64,000 nucleotides of DNA from Hofstenia miamia (taxonomy: Eukaryota; Xenacoelomorpha; Acoela). How positions within the stretch are numbered: the first letter of the stretch is position 1; every line of letters starts with the position of its first letter. The notes beneath the pieces were generated by a model that was given only the letters and a program-made list of their open reading frames with translations, had not been told where the DNA came from and ran no database searches. Where the stretch lies: the NCBI GenBank assembly GCA_004352715.1, contig SCFE01000089.1, positions 229,707 through 293,706 of the forward strand. The letters are read 5' to 3'. Position numbers and translations under genes: made by a program. This document shows positions 35,690 to 47,300 of the stretch, one piece after another.

Positions 35690-36060
35690 TGCGGCCAGAG
35701 TTCCACAAGGCACCAATTTAAACATTGGATGTAAATTTTCTTTTTGAAAGATTTGTTAACGACTGTGAAAGAATTCTCAAATTTGTCGATGATAGTAGTT
35801 TTGGCAAACAGTAACTAACTGTAGCGATAAAAGCCTAAAGCAATAGCTGAGGAGCCAAAGAACTAATTGTATCATTTGTGAACATTGGCAATCCCCTTTG
35901 AAATAACAGTCGGAGAAGTTAAATTATTGAGGAAATGAAAGGCCTCAATAGTGATAGTTATTCATCAAGGCAATTTGAAATGGGATGCCAACGCAAATGC
36001 ATTTGCTAAAAAAGCCTCTAAAGGAGTTTTCTATATCCGCATTCTAGTTAAAAATTGATG
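35690..36060 (+). pseudogene. LINE reverse-transcriptase remnant
   Basis: ARVPQGTNL (RT block 4, usually GVPQGxxLxP) near 35697 is followed by LFERFVNDCERILKFVDDSS, in which VDD replaces the usual A-DD active site, and after frameshifts by KWDANANAFAKKASKGVFYI (thumb region WDxHIxxxxxKAxKxxxxI) near 35970. Stops and frameshifts are frequent, so this is an old copy. It belongs to a different LINE group from the one at 4511 as judged by the motif wording. Confidence 0.65.
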
Positions 36061-36299
36061 CAATACTAAAGAGTGCATAAAGGTTGATCCTAGAATATGT
36101 TTTCCGTGTGTGACGTTCACATCTAAGTTAAGAAAATTGCAAGGATATTGAAACTGTCTTCTCATATTTATCAATTTGACAGTTAGAAGTTCTAAAATGC
36201 CTTGATTTTCTTTTGCAGGATAGTTGATACAAATGAGCATTAAAAAGATGGAATTTGTCAATATATCGTTGAAGTTATTTCCTGCATGATGTAATTCCT

Positions 36300-39000
36300 A
36301 AATCTATAAGTGAATAATCTGTAGCAACGCAACCTCTGGCGGACCCGATAGCTTTCCATCTTCTTTCACATTGGGATCCACTTTGGAGGAGATGGTATCA
36401 TCTTTAACAGGTGCTTTCTCAGTATATTATTTTCTATTTCAATAATGGTCAGAATAGGTTTGTTCATCTCGCATGCAAATAATATAATGATATCTCTATG
36501 CCTAATCAAATTCTTGTGCATGTAGCAAACAAATGACAAAGTAATTTTCCTACCTGCTTGACTAACCGCATGCCGCCTGCTTCTGACAAAGGTTTGCTAC
36601 GACGTGATGCAAGCGCTCCCCAAAAGCCAGCCCCGAGCTCTACTCAATTATGTTTACTTAAAAAGTACTGATAAAAATACCAATGATAACACGGTGTGAC
36701 ATAAAATTAAGTTGATTAAATTTTTTCATTGATTTCAATCAATTTTGGGACGAGAATTACGAATTTAAGTCTCATTTTACCTTGAAAAACCATAATTTTT
36801 GAGCAATTTGTATTCTAAATTTTAAAAAGCTTGCATAGCATTACGTTTTTCAGTTAGTGTCTAGGACTATGTACGCATTAGACATTGAAATTATGCCTTC
36901 TCCGCTATTCTTTTCCCACAATAATTCATTAAGTTTAGTTTCATTGTTGTGAAGTGTCACATTGGGTATCAGGATAGGAAAAAATTTATATGGACATACC
37001 TTCATGCCCCTTGTACATTACATAAAGGCCATGTTCTGTGCATATGACAACATTATTCATGTCTTCTCTGCAAGTAACAACCTCTTATAAATGCAAGACT
37101 TGTGTTGTTGATATTACATTCTGAAAATCAACCCATTACAAATATAGTTTTGAGGCAAACGAAATATTTTGAAGCACATTAAATGTTTTTGGGTATTGGA
37201 TCTTGACACCCAAGTAATATATTCCAGTTGCCACACTATATTAGAGTCCTGGCTAGTTGAAGATCACCAATCTTTGTCATTTTCTATTCTTTATGTTTAG
37301 CATGAATTGAGAAACCACAATAGCCACTGTTTTATTTTGTCTTTGAAGAAGTAGTTTTCTCGTATATCCTGCTATCAACTCATCTTGTAACCCTGTACCT
37401 TACAGCATTTATCTTCAACACCTAAATGTCCTGATATTAAAGTACACTTGTTTAACCTACAAAAAATTTTCAGGAACAAGTGAGCCAATCTGGATTTTCT
37501 AACACAAATTCTAAAGATCTTCATTTTTCTTCTCAAAGGATTTGAATTCATTTGTTGCAAGGCTAAATCTTAGCATGAGATAACCTGGAATTTTCTTTGC
37601 TTAATTGAGGAAATGAGATATTGTTAATGATGATGTCTACTAAATTTCCTTTTCTGAAAATGTCAATTGAATGTTTTTCTTGAAAATTTTGGTTGTTTGG
37701 TGAAAAAAGGGGCAAAATTGCCCAAGAGACTCTCTATATGAATAGTTTTATCTAGAACATATTGAAATCTGCAGACCTGGGAGCAGAATTTGGCCTCATA
37801 TAGCCTCTGTAGGTTCAAATCCGTGAAAGCAATCTTTATTAGTTATTGGATCACTAAAGAAGTGTTTGCTGTAAACTAAGGTTTTTGATAATATCTCAAT
37901 TACAGCAATTAGATCCAATTTAACCTATATTTCGCCTCATTGGCTTTGGATAAACAGAAAACATTTGCAGACATTAAAATCAAAATATATTATTAGATGT
38001 CCATATGCAATTATGAAATTCATTTGAAGATTTTGGGAATCTCAATTACAATACAATTTCCGATTTGTATATTCAATCATCTATTTAGGCCCTAAACAAT
38101 TTCATTACATTCCTAAATTATTGTTTCTACTGTGAAATGACATCACATTCGTTTTTAGCAATGTCAAATTTACCAAAAACACCGAAAAAATGTACTCAAC
38201 TAAGAAAAATAAATTTTTTGTCACATAGTGTAATTGTAGAGCCAAAATTGTTTTAGCGGTAATTAGAAGAAAAGCCGATTCAAAAGAAGTTGAAATTATA
38301 ATGAAATCAATATTACAAACACTTATTTATAAACAAATTACTGGTATATATTACTGACATACCTGTTAATTCATTATTTCCTATTACAGATTAACCTTTG
38401 TTTACATGACTTGTTTCAACATTTCATAGCTTAATTCAATTCAAATAAAGAGACGCTTAATTGAACATATTTTGTTAGTCGATTATTACCTACAATTTAT
38501 CATTTAAATTCATTTAATACTACCCAGTTAAACTTAGTCAGTTACAATTAATACAGCAAAGTTTTATTATGGGTCGACTCTACATCCACACCCAGGCCCG
38601 TGGCATGAATTTGCAAGTTAGTAGGGCAATGGCTCGGTAAGGTTCAATAAATTAATCATAGTTTTGATCATATGAAATAGTTTCGCACTTTTTCATTGAA
38701 TTTTTTTAATATAATGCCATTATTATTTTATATATTCTAACTAAAATATATTCACTCCAACTTAGTTACAGAACATTAGAATTGATGTTATAAAGTTTTG
38801 TATCCAGGATGCCGGGAGGAAGAAGGGGGTGATCCAACAAGAAAGGCCATGCCCCCTTAGCCACGGCGCTATCTACACCCCTTAGTTCAGACTGTGTTTG
38901 TTCTATTACTGATTGTGGTTCCTGAAGCAATTCTATGGCATCTTTGACTAAGTTTTCTGCCTGTTTGCAACTCCATTTCTCTGTTCTCGACAATTTCATG
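36300..39000. other. Non-coding DNA, probably decayed repeats
   Basis: No gene supported. GC-richer patches at 36330-36420, 36540-36650 and 38800-38890 (the last with GCCATGCCCCCTTAGCCACGG) stand out from the AT-rich background and resemble remnants of interspersed repeats. A similar phrase (CTTAGCCACGG) recurs at 46029-46039. Confidence 0.45.
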
Positions 39001-40510
39001 AGGGTCTCTCATTTTGACTTGTAACCTATGTTTCTGGTATCTTTTCGTCTTTGTGGTATTACAAATTAGTCAAAGGGAATTTATGATAAAGACATCTTTA
39101 AATCGTTCATAGAGTTGTAACCCCATCAGTTGAAGTAGTAGTGCCATGTTCACTTCAATGGGCGTCTTCTGCTGCTATGTCTCGATAAAAATGAACAAAT
39201 AGCTGTCTGAGTGTTTTGTTTTTTGTTAAGTATTGATAAAATATGCAGACATGTTTTTGACGTCTTGTTCTGTTAACTTTTCTTTGTCGTAAATTGCGCC
39301 CTTATCATGGTTATTATTTCTACGCTACATGCAACATTGTAACAGTGAGGATGTTGTTCTATAAGATCTATCTATCTAGATCATTTGTGCCTGTGAATAA
39401 TATGAGTACCTTCGGTTTAGTAATTCATATTTCTTTTTGATGGCCGCAATCTCTATGTGTATCGGTGTGCCCTTTCTAAATATATATCATCTATTTAAAT
39501 ATAGGTTATTTCTATATTGTTCGCTTTTACCAATGTTCATACTAATCTTCTATAGTCTATCGACTGTTTGCTATTTCCAATCTGTTGCTGCGAACTACGG
39601 TAATTTTCCATTTCTTTTATAAAGGTAGGGGCTTTAGTTTAAGTTTCCTTACTCTCGATTGTGGCAGTATAACGATTGTATTTAATGAGGATGGTTGACT
39701 GCATAAGAGGATTTGTGTTACGCATATTTACTCTGTCCTTTCCCAGGTTTCGTTTTGTTCACTTAGTTTTGCGTGTCAATGGTTATAGGGTAGTGAATTT
39801 TGTTCTTGTGAAAATGGTGACCCTAATAACTTTTTTGCTTCACTGTTTAAAATTTCACCTTTCACCATTGTGCACTCAAATCTACTGATATTTGTTGTTT
39901 GGGCAGCCTCAATTATTTAATCTCTTACTTTGATAATTCCTTCAGTTATCAGGATGTGCGTGAGTCCCACTGTGTCATTATTTGTTGTTTGAAAATAATT
40001 TTGTTCTGACATATCCTTCCCGACTTCTAGTGGTAATATATGTGTTAGTACTCTCTTGTTTTGTGTCCAGCTCCATTGCCAATTAGGTTCAGGTTGCATG
40101 ATTCCATGCTTCTTCAGGTTTGTTGAGACTACCTGTCCTTGTATTGGCTTAATTTTGTATATTTCTGTATTTATCATTTGGTCTCTTTCTCTTAACATTT
40201 GCGATCTTTTTATTGTCTGTTCCATTATTTTAATTGGGATGCTTTTGCCTTTATCTTTTAGTTTTGCGTGCATGTAGTTAACTGTGCTATAGGACCACAG
40301 TGGGCAGTGGCAGGGATAATATCGGAAAAATGATTCGTGTCCAAAGGACTCTACTCTTAGTTTGTTGTGGAATTGTATTGTTGATCCTATTGTACAGGTA
40401 AGACATGTTTATTATTCTTAGTTTATTCTTGCAAGTTGCTTCCCAGAAGTAACGCTTCAGGTTGTCAGATGTGATCTGGAGCAGAGATGCAACCGGGTTG
40501 CAAACCATGA
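39000..40510 (-). other. Possible decayed retroelement, minus strand
   Basis: This stretch is T-rich on the plus strand and has long minus-strand frames with hydrophilic, protein-like composition. The clearest is 39917-40273, 118 codons, with KIKPIQGQVVSTNLKKHGIM. Near 39120-39200 a broken minus-strand reading resembles the leucine-rich core of gypsy gag. No catalytic motif was found, so the class is uncertain. Confidence 0.3.
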
Positions 40511-40696
40511 CCCGGCGTACCGGTTAAGATTGTGACAGGTGATACGTTGCTGACATGGTTATAAAAAATATACATAAAAACAATTATCAAGCAAAGCTTT
40601 AAATTTTAAATTTTAAAATTTTTTGCTTAATAGCCATACAGAAAACAGTTTGGGACTCTACAATGCCTGGAATTATCAATATAATATTTTTTTTTC

Positions 40697-40900
40697 ACAG
40701 AAATATGGCGTACGAAAATTGATTTCGCCTACTATCTTAATACATGGCATAAAAATATTTTTAGCAATTACTCTAAATTGGCCTGCATTTTTTAACCGTC
40801 ACGAAATCTTTCTGCATCGTGAAGTAATACGCATTGTAGTGCTGCCTTTATTCAAAGGAAATGTTTGCTAGATTTTGGGGCAATTGCATTTTATTCGCCA
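40697..40900. repeat. Dispersed repeat, copy 1 (inverted partner at 54160-54352)
   Basis: Shared blocks include CGTACGAAAATTGATTTCG, TTAATACATGGCATAAAAAT, CCGTCACGAAATCTTTCTGC, ACGCATTGTAGTGCTG and GCATTTTATTCGCC. All recur in reverse complement at 54160-54352 in the same order. It is a moderately diverged interspersed repeat with no coding content recognised. Confidence 0.8.
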
Positions 40901-40966
40901 ATAGATTTCTGGAGAATGCATGGAATATATGGGCGACTAAAATGCAAATTGTCCCAAAATCTAACA
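40867..40966. repeat. Long inverted repeat (hairpin) in the dispersed repeat
   Basis: The left arm, GATTTTGGGGCAATTGCATT onward (40867-40899), pairs with the right arm, GGGCGACTAAAATGCAAATT onward (40931-40964), over about 32 bases with few mismatches around a loop of about 31 bases. This may be one terminus of a foldback or MITE-type element. Confidence 0.75.
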
Positions 40967-40969
40967 AAC

Positions 40970-42140
40970 CAAATATAATACCAGTCAGACTTGCCTTTTC
41001 TGAATATTCTCTAGCTGTTTGAAGTTTACTTCAAATTCGTTTCTAATAATAATAAAATCTTCTTTATACGATCGCTAATTTCTGCTAAACTTTTATTTGG
41101 TTTAGCATAAATAGCAGGCGCCGTCATACCATGCACTCACTATAGTGTAAAAAGACTATTTCTCTTTGCACAATGACATTTCACAATAGGTGTAATTGAA
41201 GTATACATTGGTTGACGAAGAATGTGCAACATCTCCTTGAAGTGACGATTTAGTGGCTATGTGATAAGCAGGGCTTTCAAAGTTTGATGACAATGAAGCT
41301 GATATTTGAATACCTTTCAAAATTTAATATGAAAATTTGAATATTATTTAACTCAAAGTTTGATTTGAAATTTGAGTGTTTGAAAATTTGATTTCAAGTT
41401 TGATATTTCTTAAAAATAATTCTTACATTCAAAAGACATGCAAATTTATTACAATGAAGGTGTAATTTATTATACAATGCGTATGGTCAAAATCACATTC
41501 GTAGATCATATCCACATTTTTTGTTACAACATGGAATATATACTAAAACATAATTTAAACAAGCATAGCCCATTGTCTATATAGAAAGGACAATACGATT
41601 ATTGTACTTGTTACATAGAAACACCCAGTTGTGTAATTTTTAAAAATGTTGAATGGTAATATAGCGTATTAGAAATTTTGTGCAATGTAGTTTTATTTTT
41701 TGGTACATTATTGTTTTGTTTTTTAGTTTAAAATAAAAACTTCAACTTAAGGATTGTTAAGTGTTTTCACCTTGATTTGAATTAAAATTTTAATAATCGA
41801 GATTGAATTTAAGATCGAACTCTGAACATCGAGATTTGCTGGGTTCGAAATCAATATTCGACTGTCGAAGTTGTATCTTTCTAAATAAAGACAACAAAGT
41901 TGACAGTATGAAAATGATTTCTAAGTCATCGGGTTGGATGTTTTATAACGAATTAAAATTCGAAGAATTCATTAGAGTCACATTTTAAATGGCCTATAGT
42001 AAAAAAGTTTGTAATCGTAGATAAATAAATTCTTTTTCTCTACAAATATATCAACGGAAACTGAACATTTTCTTATTGGGATATAAATGTAGACAGATTG
42101 TTTGTTCATGCGCAAAGCAATATGAAGTGTTGATATTTTA
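40970..42140. other. Non-coding DNA; intron side of the first knottin-like exon
   Basis: Contains a degenerate TTTGAAATTTGAG-type short repeat (about 41270-41420) and TCGA-rich sequence (41795-41870). No signal-peptide exon for the downstream gene was found. Confidence 0.45.
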
Positions 42141-42141
42141 G

Positions 42142-42335
42142 TCCTTGGTGGCGTACTGGTGTATGGTTTCTTTGCTGGTTGGTACAATCAATGGTTCTGT
42201 CATGATAAGGATGACTATTGCGCAGGCCTATTTAATTGTTGTGATCCATACAAATGTGTGGTTGAAGGAAAAAATCAGCAGTTTTGCAGAAAACTTAAAG
42301 AGCGGTCTTCTTTGTGGAGTTTTTTAAGACTTTGA
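42142..42335 (+). CDS. Terminal exon of a knottin-like cysteine-rich peptide, paralogue 1
   Basis: The open segment starts directly after a splice acceptor (GATATTTTAG, AG at 42140-42141), entered in phase 1, and ends TGA. About 63 residues: a hydrophobic stretch LGGVLVYGFFAGWYNQW, then six cysteines spaced C-x6-C-x5-CC-x4-C-x9-C, then a basic tail. This spacing is the inhibitor cystine knot pattern of secreted peptides, including defence peptides, hormones and venom peptides. The hydrophobic stretch may be the end of a signal peptide whose start lies in an upstream exon (inference). AATAAA at 42404-42409 fits a last exon. The paralogue at 44586 shares intron phase, the GFFAGWY segment and the cysteine frame. 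A toxin role is possible but cannot be decided from sequence. The first exon was not found. Confidence 0.7.
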
Positions 42336-42403
42336 ACTTATTGCTATTAGTAAATGTTGTTTGAAGTTGTAAAATTTCTGTAAATTTATTCCAAAACATT
42401 GTA

Positions 42404-42409
42404 AATAAA
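42404..42409 (+). terminator. Polyadenylation signal after knottin-like exon 1
   Basis: AATAAA about 70 bases after the TGA. Confidence 0.5.
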
Positions 42410-42785
42410 CAGAAACTATAATTTTTGGTTTGCGACAATAAATTCGGATCCTTTGATAAATGCTGTAATTCCCACGATGACTTATTGAACTAAAGCACGC
42501 CAAAAACAAATTTATATTAATTGACTATGGCAATATTAAATTAAAGAATATTTGATTTTCTTTTAAATTACTTGAAAATACAGCGGCTGCAATTGAAATT
42601 ACGATTTGCAAACTTGAATTAATTTTTCACGAAATCTTTCGGTGCTGAGATTGTGGGATATCTTGGGATTTCGTATATCACACTATCCATCTTAAGTCTT
42701 GGCTAAGAATTGTAAAAATCCTATTTAAATAACTAAAGGAGCCTTTCCAATTTAGATATGACATTAATGAACTAAGCGCATATAC

Positions 42786-43800
42786 AGGGTGTTCGCGATA
42801 AATGGAAACTATTTTTAGTCAAATGAAACTTAGGCAAGATAAATGAAATTTAAACACATTATCCTTGTACTGATACCTTGATTTTATCTATGATTGAATA
42901 AAAGTTGTAAAAAGTCAGAAACATAAGAAATCACATAATGCGGTCACCTTCAACATCAATTACTCACTCAAAATAGGCTCTAGGTTGAGAGGCTACCGGA
43001 AATCCCTAACCAAGCAATTCTTGTCTAAATGAGCCATTGCGTCAATGATAGAAGCCTTAGAGTCAAGAAAGCAATTAGGGGGACAGCGCCCTACACAATA
43101 AACTCTAATGAATTGCAATCCGGAGGGCTGGGAGGCTACAAGACTGGACTCCCGTGAAGTGAAACGTTGTCCAAAACCCAGGACTGGGTCTTCTTTGCCT
43201 TTTAAGCAGAAGCTGAGTCATGTTGGAAGACGTCGGGTTTTTCTGCGAAGCTGAATCCCTCCAAGGCACATAAACGGTCCTCAGGATATCGATATATTCC
43301 TCGTCATTGAGTCTGAGACCCTGTGGAAATATGTATGGTGTTATGACGTGTCATTCGCTGCTAACGACTCCAAGACCATCACAGATGCTGGCACCTTGCT
43401 GTGAATGACAACAGAAGCATCAGAAGTGCCGTTGCACAGCCATCTGTCGATCTGGATATTTACTTTCATTTCCAGGACAAAGTCGTTTTCATCCGAGGGT
43501 TGTTTTCAGAAGGCCTTACCTTTGCAATTCGAGTCTCTTTGGTATTCTCTGTTAACAAATATCCTCTTTTGAGCTTGTACAAATGATATTGCAGATCTCC
43601 ATGAACAGTTTTGTGTATCGTCGATCTTGCAACCACCGTCTTTTTATCCAAGGCACCCATTGATTTGTTAGGATATTCGGTAATTGACGCTTCCAATGAC
43701 GAAAGGAACTCTTCATTTCCGCAAGAATCTGAACGGCAAGAATGGTTCCGACAGCAAAGACCGCGTATCTCCTCTCAATTCCTGAACTCATGTTTCTAAA
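42786..43800 (-). pseudogene. Mariner-like transposase pseudogene
   Basis: Starts on the minus strand near 43791 with MSSGIERRYAVFAVG (DNA-binding N-terminus). It continues through a helix region (STIHKTVHGDLQYHLYKLKR, about 43560-43640), SDENDFVLEMKVNIQIDRWL near 43480 (DEKxF first catalytic acid region) and IHSKVPASVMVL, and ends with KASIIDAMAHLDKNCLVRDF near 43030, the family C-terminus. Several frameshifts and stops are present and the QQDxAPxHxA block is not readable. CAGGGTGTTCGCGATAAATG (42786-42805) resembles a mariner-type terminal inverted repeat; its partner at the other end was not found. The element lies between the two knottin-like exons, in opposite orientation. Confidence 0.8.
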
Positions 43801-44585
43801 ATACGGTAATTCGGTGCACTGAGTTGTACAAACTTAAAAAGTGAAATTTATTTTTAGGCATACACTTTCAAAGAAAAAAGTTCCACGATCAATCTATCAT
43901 TCACAATAAAACTACCTGCGTCATAAATAGATCAGTGTGATTGAACTACCACTACACCTGATCAGAAATTGCTTCGATTTAGCTCGAAAGCTATGTAGTG
44001 TAAATCTTAGATAAATATTTTCTTGAAAAAATTAGTAACAGACTTTTACAAGACAGTTAATATAGGTTTGGGAAACATTGTACCAATATTGATCCTACTG
44101 ACTAATTCATTCTACTATATCCGCACAATATTTTTTAAATATTAATAAATATTCTGTGAAAAGTGCATTTTTTTATTTGTGCTTATTCAATTTGTTTTTT
44201 AGAATGCCTGATCTTTACAGATTTTCCCCTTTAACACTTAAAAAATTCGGGTATTCTTGGTTTTACTAGCTGTGTACCTAATTTCAGGTAATAAATGTAA
44301 ACTAAATATATTGGTTTTAAATTTTTGCATTTTTCAGATTCTAAGTCAGTAAAAAATTTTAGCATCTAGAACAAAAATCTAAGGATTGAAAGTTGAATAT
44401 ATTTCGAAAATACTGGATTACGAACCCTACCTTAAATCATGTTTAAATGTTTCATTCAGGCATGTAGAAATATCACCTCTAGGATAATTATTTAAATCCA
44501 CTTATTATACTTTCTATATTAACTGCAAAACATGTATTCCACTGCTAATTATTATCAGCATGCATACCGCAATTTATATCTTTAG

Positions 44586-44782
44586 TTGCTGGTGGGGTGT
44601 TGGTTTTTGGTTTCTTCGCGGGTTGGTACGACAGATGGATATGCTACGGACTTGACTCAGACTGCTCTGGCATATTGAGATGTTGCGGTGAAGGTGAAGG
44701 TTACGCATGTGTTGAAATCAAAGACAAAGAAGTGTATTGCAAACAAGTAGTGTTAAGAAGAAAAACTCCTTTGATAAATTAA
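44586..44782 (+). CDS. Terminal exon of a knottin-like cysteine-rich peptide, paralogue 2
   Basis: Begins after the acceptor TATATCTTTAG (AG at 44584-44585) in phase 1, exactly as in the paralogue 2.4 kb upstream. It encodes AGGVLVFGFFAGWYDRW, then six cysteines spaced C-x6-C-x5-CC-x7-C-x9-C, then a short basic tail and TAA. Identity with paralogue 1 is strongest before and around the first cysteine; the loops have diverged while the cysteines are kept, as is usual for rapidly evolving secreted knottins. AATAAA at 44789-44794 is only a few bases after the stop. The exon carrying the start of the signal peptide is not visible between the two genes. No toxin assignment is made. A structural or defence role is equally possible. 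Confidence 0.72.
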
Positions 44783-44788
44783 ATATGG

Positions 44789-44794
44789 AATAAA
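44789..44794 (+). terminator. Polyadenylation signal after knottin-like exon 2
   Basis: AATAAA within 10 bases of the stop, giving an unusually short 3' UTR. Confidence 0.5.
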
Positions 44795-44985
44795 AATAAA
44801 ATTTTAACTCATTCTTATATTAATTGACTTTCATATCAAAGTATGCTTGTAATAGCAAATCAAAATTCACATTTAATATCAAACAGTCACATATTATTTA
44901 ATTCTGATTTTTGGAACAGTTAGAACTCGTAAATTTCAGAGGTCACTTTGCTAGCCTTATTACATTGCTGATTCGTTTATTTATA

Positions 44986-45159
44986 GATGATACACTAAGC
45001 AATATTACTTCCACTCTAGAAGGACCTCTAGACAACAAAAAATATTTGAATTATATACGAATTGAATTAATGCACTACAATTTAGAGGCAAGGTTCGTAA
45101 AATTTGAAGCCTGTCCAGGAAGGAGTTTCTATGTTTTCATCAAAATTTTGAATTCCTAG
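44986..45159 (+). CDS. Possible terminal exon, unrecognised protein
   Basis: Follows an acceptor-like TTTATTTATAG and stays open for 57 codons (DDTLSNITSTLEGPLDNKKY, then FEACPGRSFYVFIKIL) to TAG. The composition is protein-like. It could belong to a gene whose other exons lie elsewhere; no family is recognised. A second acceptor-like TTTCAG lies about 45 bases earlier. Confidence 0.3.
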   Translation, partial: DDTLSNITSTLEGPLDNKKYLNYIRIELMHYNLEARFVKFEACPGRSFYVFIKILNS

Positions 45160-45363
45160 TATTTTATATATCAAATCAATTTCTTTATTGGTGGAACATT
45201 TACATTGCTTAACAATGAGTTTTTAAAAAGTGAATTCAATTTCTCTTACCAAGTGTTGATATTCAATTTTATTAAAAGTGTATTATTTTTGCTGATGCGA
45301 CTGCTTCCAGCGCGATAGTTTTTTCGTTACTAACAAAAATCGTTTCTTGGAAGTGAGTTAGGT

Positions 45364-45398
<35 letters not shown>

Positions 45399-47290
45399 TT
45401 TGCCGAAATTTTTTGCAATGAGTAAACATAAATTGAATACTAGAGAGTAGGCTCCTAATTAACAATTGTAATTAGTCCATTGCTTGAAATAGGTAAAATT
45501 TACTTTTTGATTCAATTGATTTCTCTTGCTGTTCGTCTGACTTAACTAACTTTAGTGCCTTCAAATGGCTCACTGATTGTCTAGCACGATTTAATAATAT
45601 GTATTCTACCGTATCCGCAAAGCTGAAGCTCATTAACTCTTAGTACTATTGCAATTTTATGCAATTTTAATACAGAGAGGAAAAATAATCTGCAATTAAA
45701 ATTAATTCAAATGAAAATCTTAAATTATTTGAAAAAATCCTGAAGCTTGGGAAATAATCAAGACAGATGATATGTGAATAGATAATATCAGATAAGCTTA
45801 GAGTTCGAAAGATCTTTCAAATAATATGAGAAACATTTCAATACCAAACTGCATTCAATCAAAAATAAGGGGACTTTTATGAAAAGATTTTTAGAATAAC
45901 AGAAAGGTGCGAATGCTAATATTTCAAAATTTTCAATCGACCTGACTATGACAATTATCAGAGTAGACCATCTTTGGCGAACTACTATTCTAGAGATTTA
46001 TTTGCTGGTAACGCCGTTTAAACCAAGGACTTAGCCACGGGGGGCTCAGGAGGGGCTTAGCCCCGTCTGAGAGATTTGGAGCCCTTCCTACATTATTTTT
46101 AAAGAACTATGTTTTATCTCCAAGACAAGACCAGCCGAAGCTAAATATATAACACTTGACATTCAAAATGAAACTAGAAAGTTTGACTAGAACAGTTCAA
46201 GTAAGCAAGGGTATTATTTACCATTTGTATAGCTAGAATTATGGATAAGGACCATGAAGTGATTGAAGACTTTGGTAAACAGATTTATTGAATTTAGCTC
46301 AACAAAGTCTATTGTACGAGAACATGGCTACTAGAACCTTTGAATAACTGTGTAACATTTTCGGCAAAATATTTAAAAAAACATTCACGTCTTTGATGGA
46401 ATTATCTCACAATTGTATTGTTGTAAAAGAAGTGATGAAATCAATTTCGTTTGTTCAGTAATTATTTTTTCCAGTTTCGATGCTTTAGACTTTTGTTAGG
46501 AAACATATTTTTGAAAAGTTGTATAGTGGTACGAAAGTTGAAAGGATTAACTTTGAGGAAATAGCTAAAAATTAATTTATGCTAAATTTGAAGCTAACCT
46601 TCATGTATGTTGTCATTGTCAGGCTCATGATTTATTTGCTACTATCACGGAAAATAATTATATTCTATTTCTCATTTTGCTACAAAGGTTCCAACTTTGA
46701 TTTATATTGCATCCAAAGTTTTGCAAAATATACACTCAGAAATTGCATCAGTTGTACATGTGATTAAATCTATACACAGAAAGTATTGAGAATTGCAGAA
46801 AAATATAATGCAATAAAAATTCAGCACTCTAATTAAAATTAATATTAAACTTAGCAATCAATCTAGAGAAATGAAGTGTTCACTAAGTGTTGTTTGCCAT
46901 TATTTTCTGATTTATATGAAACTACTTTTGTTAGACTTTGTCTGCCAGACTGTCAAGTGAAAATAAATTTGAAACCGTTATAATGATAATAATATACACT
47001 TAAAGAGGTCCATTTGCTCACTTTTTGTGAAAGCGAACTGCCCATGGTGGTTAAATTGTCTCCATTCAAATTTTGGATATCTTTATTAACTCATGAGGTA
47101 TAATATAGGCGCTTTCAAAGTTGCAAAATTCTCTGAGCAGCTTAGGATTAACTTTCAAATCTAATTGGATTTACTAGAACTAAATATTCCAGGAGAAAAA
47201 TGGCTTATTTTTTCACGTTATTATGTCACCGAAGGTCACTATTTCAAAATGTTCATCGGAGCCCTGATCATGAAATATGTCAGACCTGGT
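45160..47290. other. Non-coding DNA with an (AT)n tract
   Basis: (AT)n at 45367-45397. The GC-richer phrase at 46020-46080 (TTAGCCACGGGGGGCTCAGG) resembles an interspersed repeat shared with 38850-38870. Otherwise nothing recognised. Confidence 0.45.
45367..45397. repeat. (AT)n microsatellite
   Basis: About 15 AT units. Confidence 0.93.
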
Positions 47291-47300
47291 GTGACTTGGC

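Noticed and set aside
37780-37840. GTTCAAATCC, a match to the tRNA/SINE B box
   Set aside because: No A box at the right distance and no cloverleaf could be folded around it by eye. A tRNA scan would decide.
41803-41988. Candidate signal-peptide exon upstream of knottin-like exon 1
   Set aside because: The frame is charged rather than hydrophobic and has no phase-1 donor. It does not look like a signal peptide.
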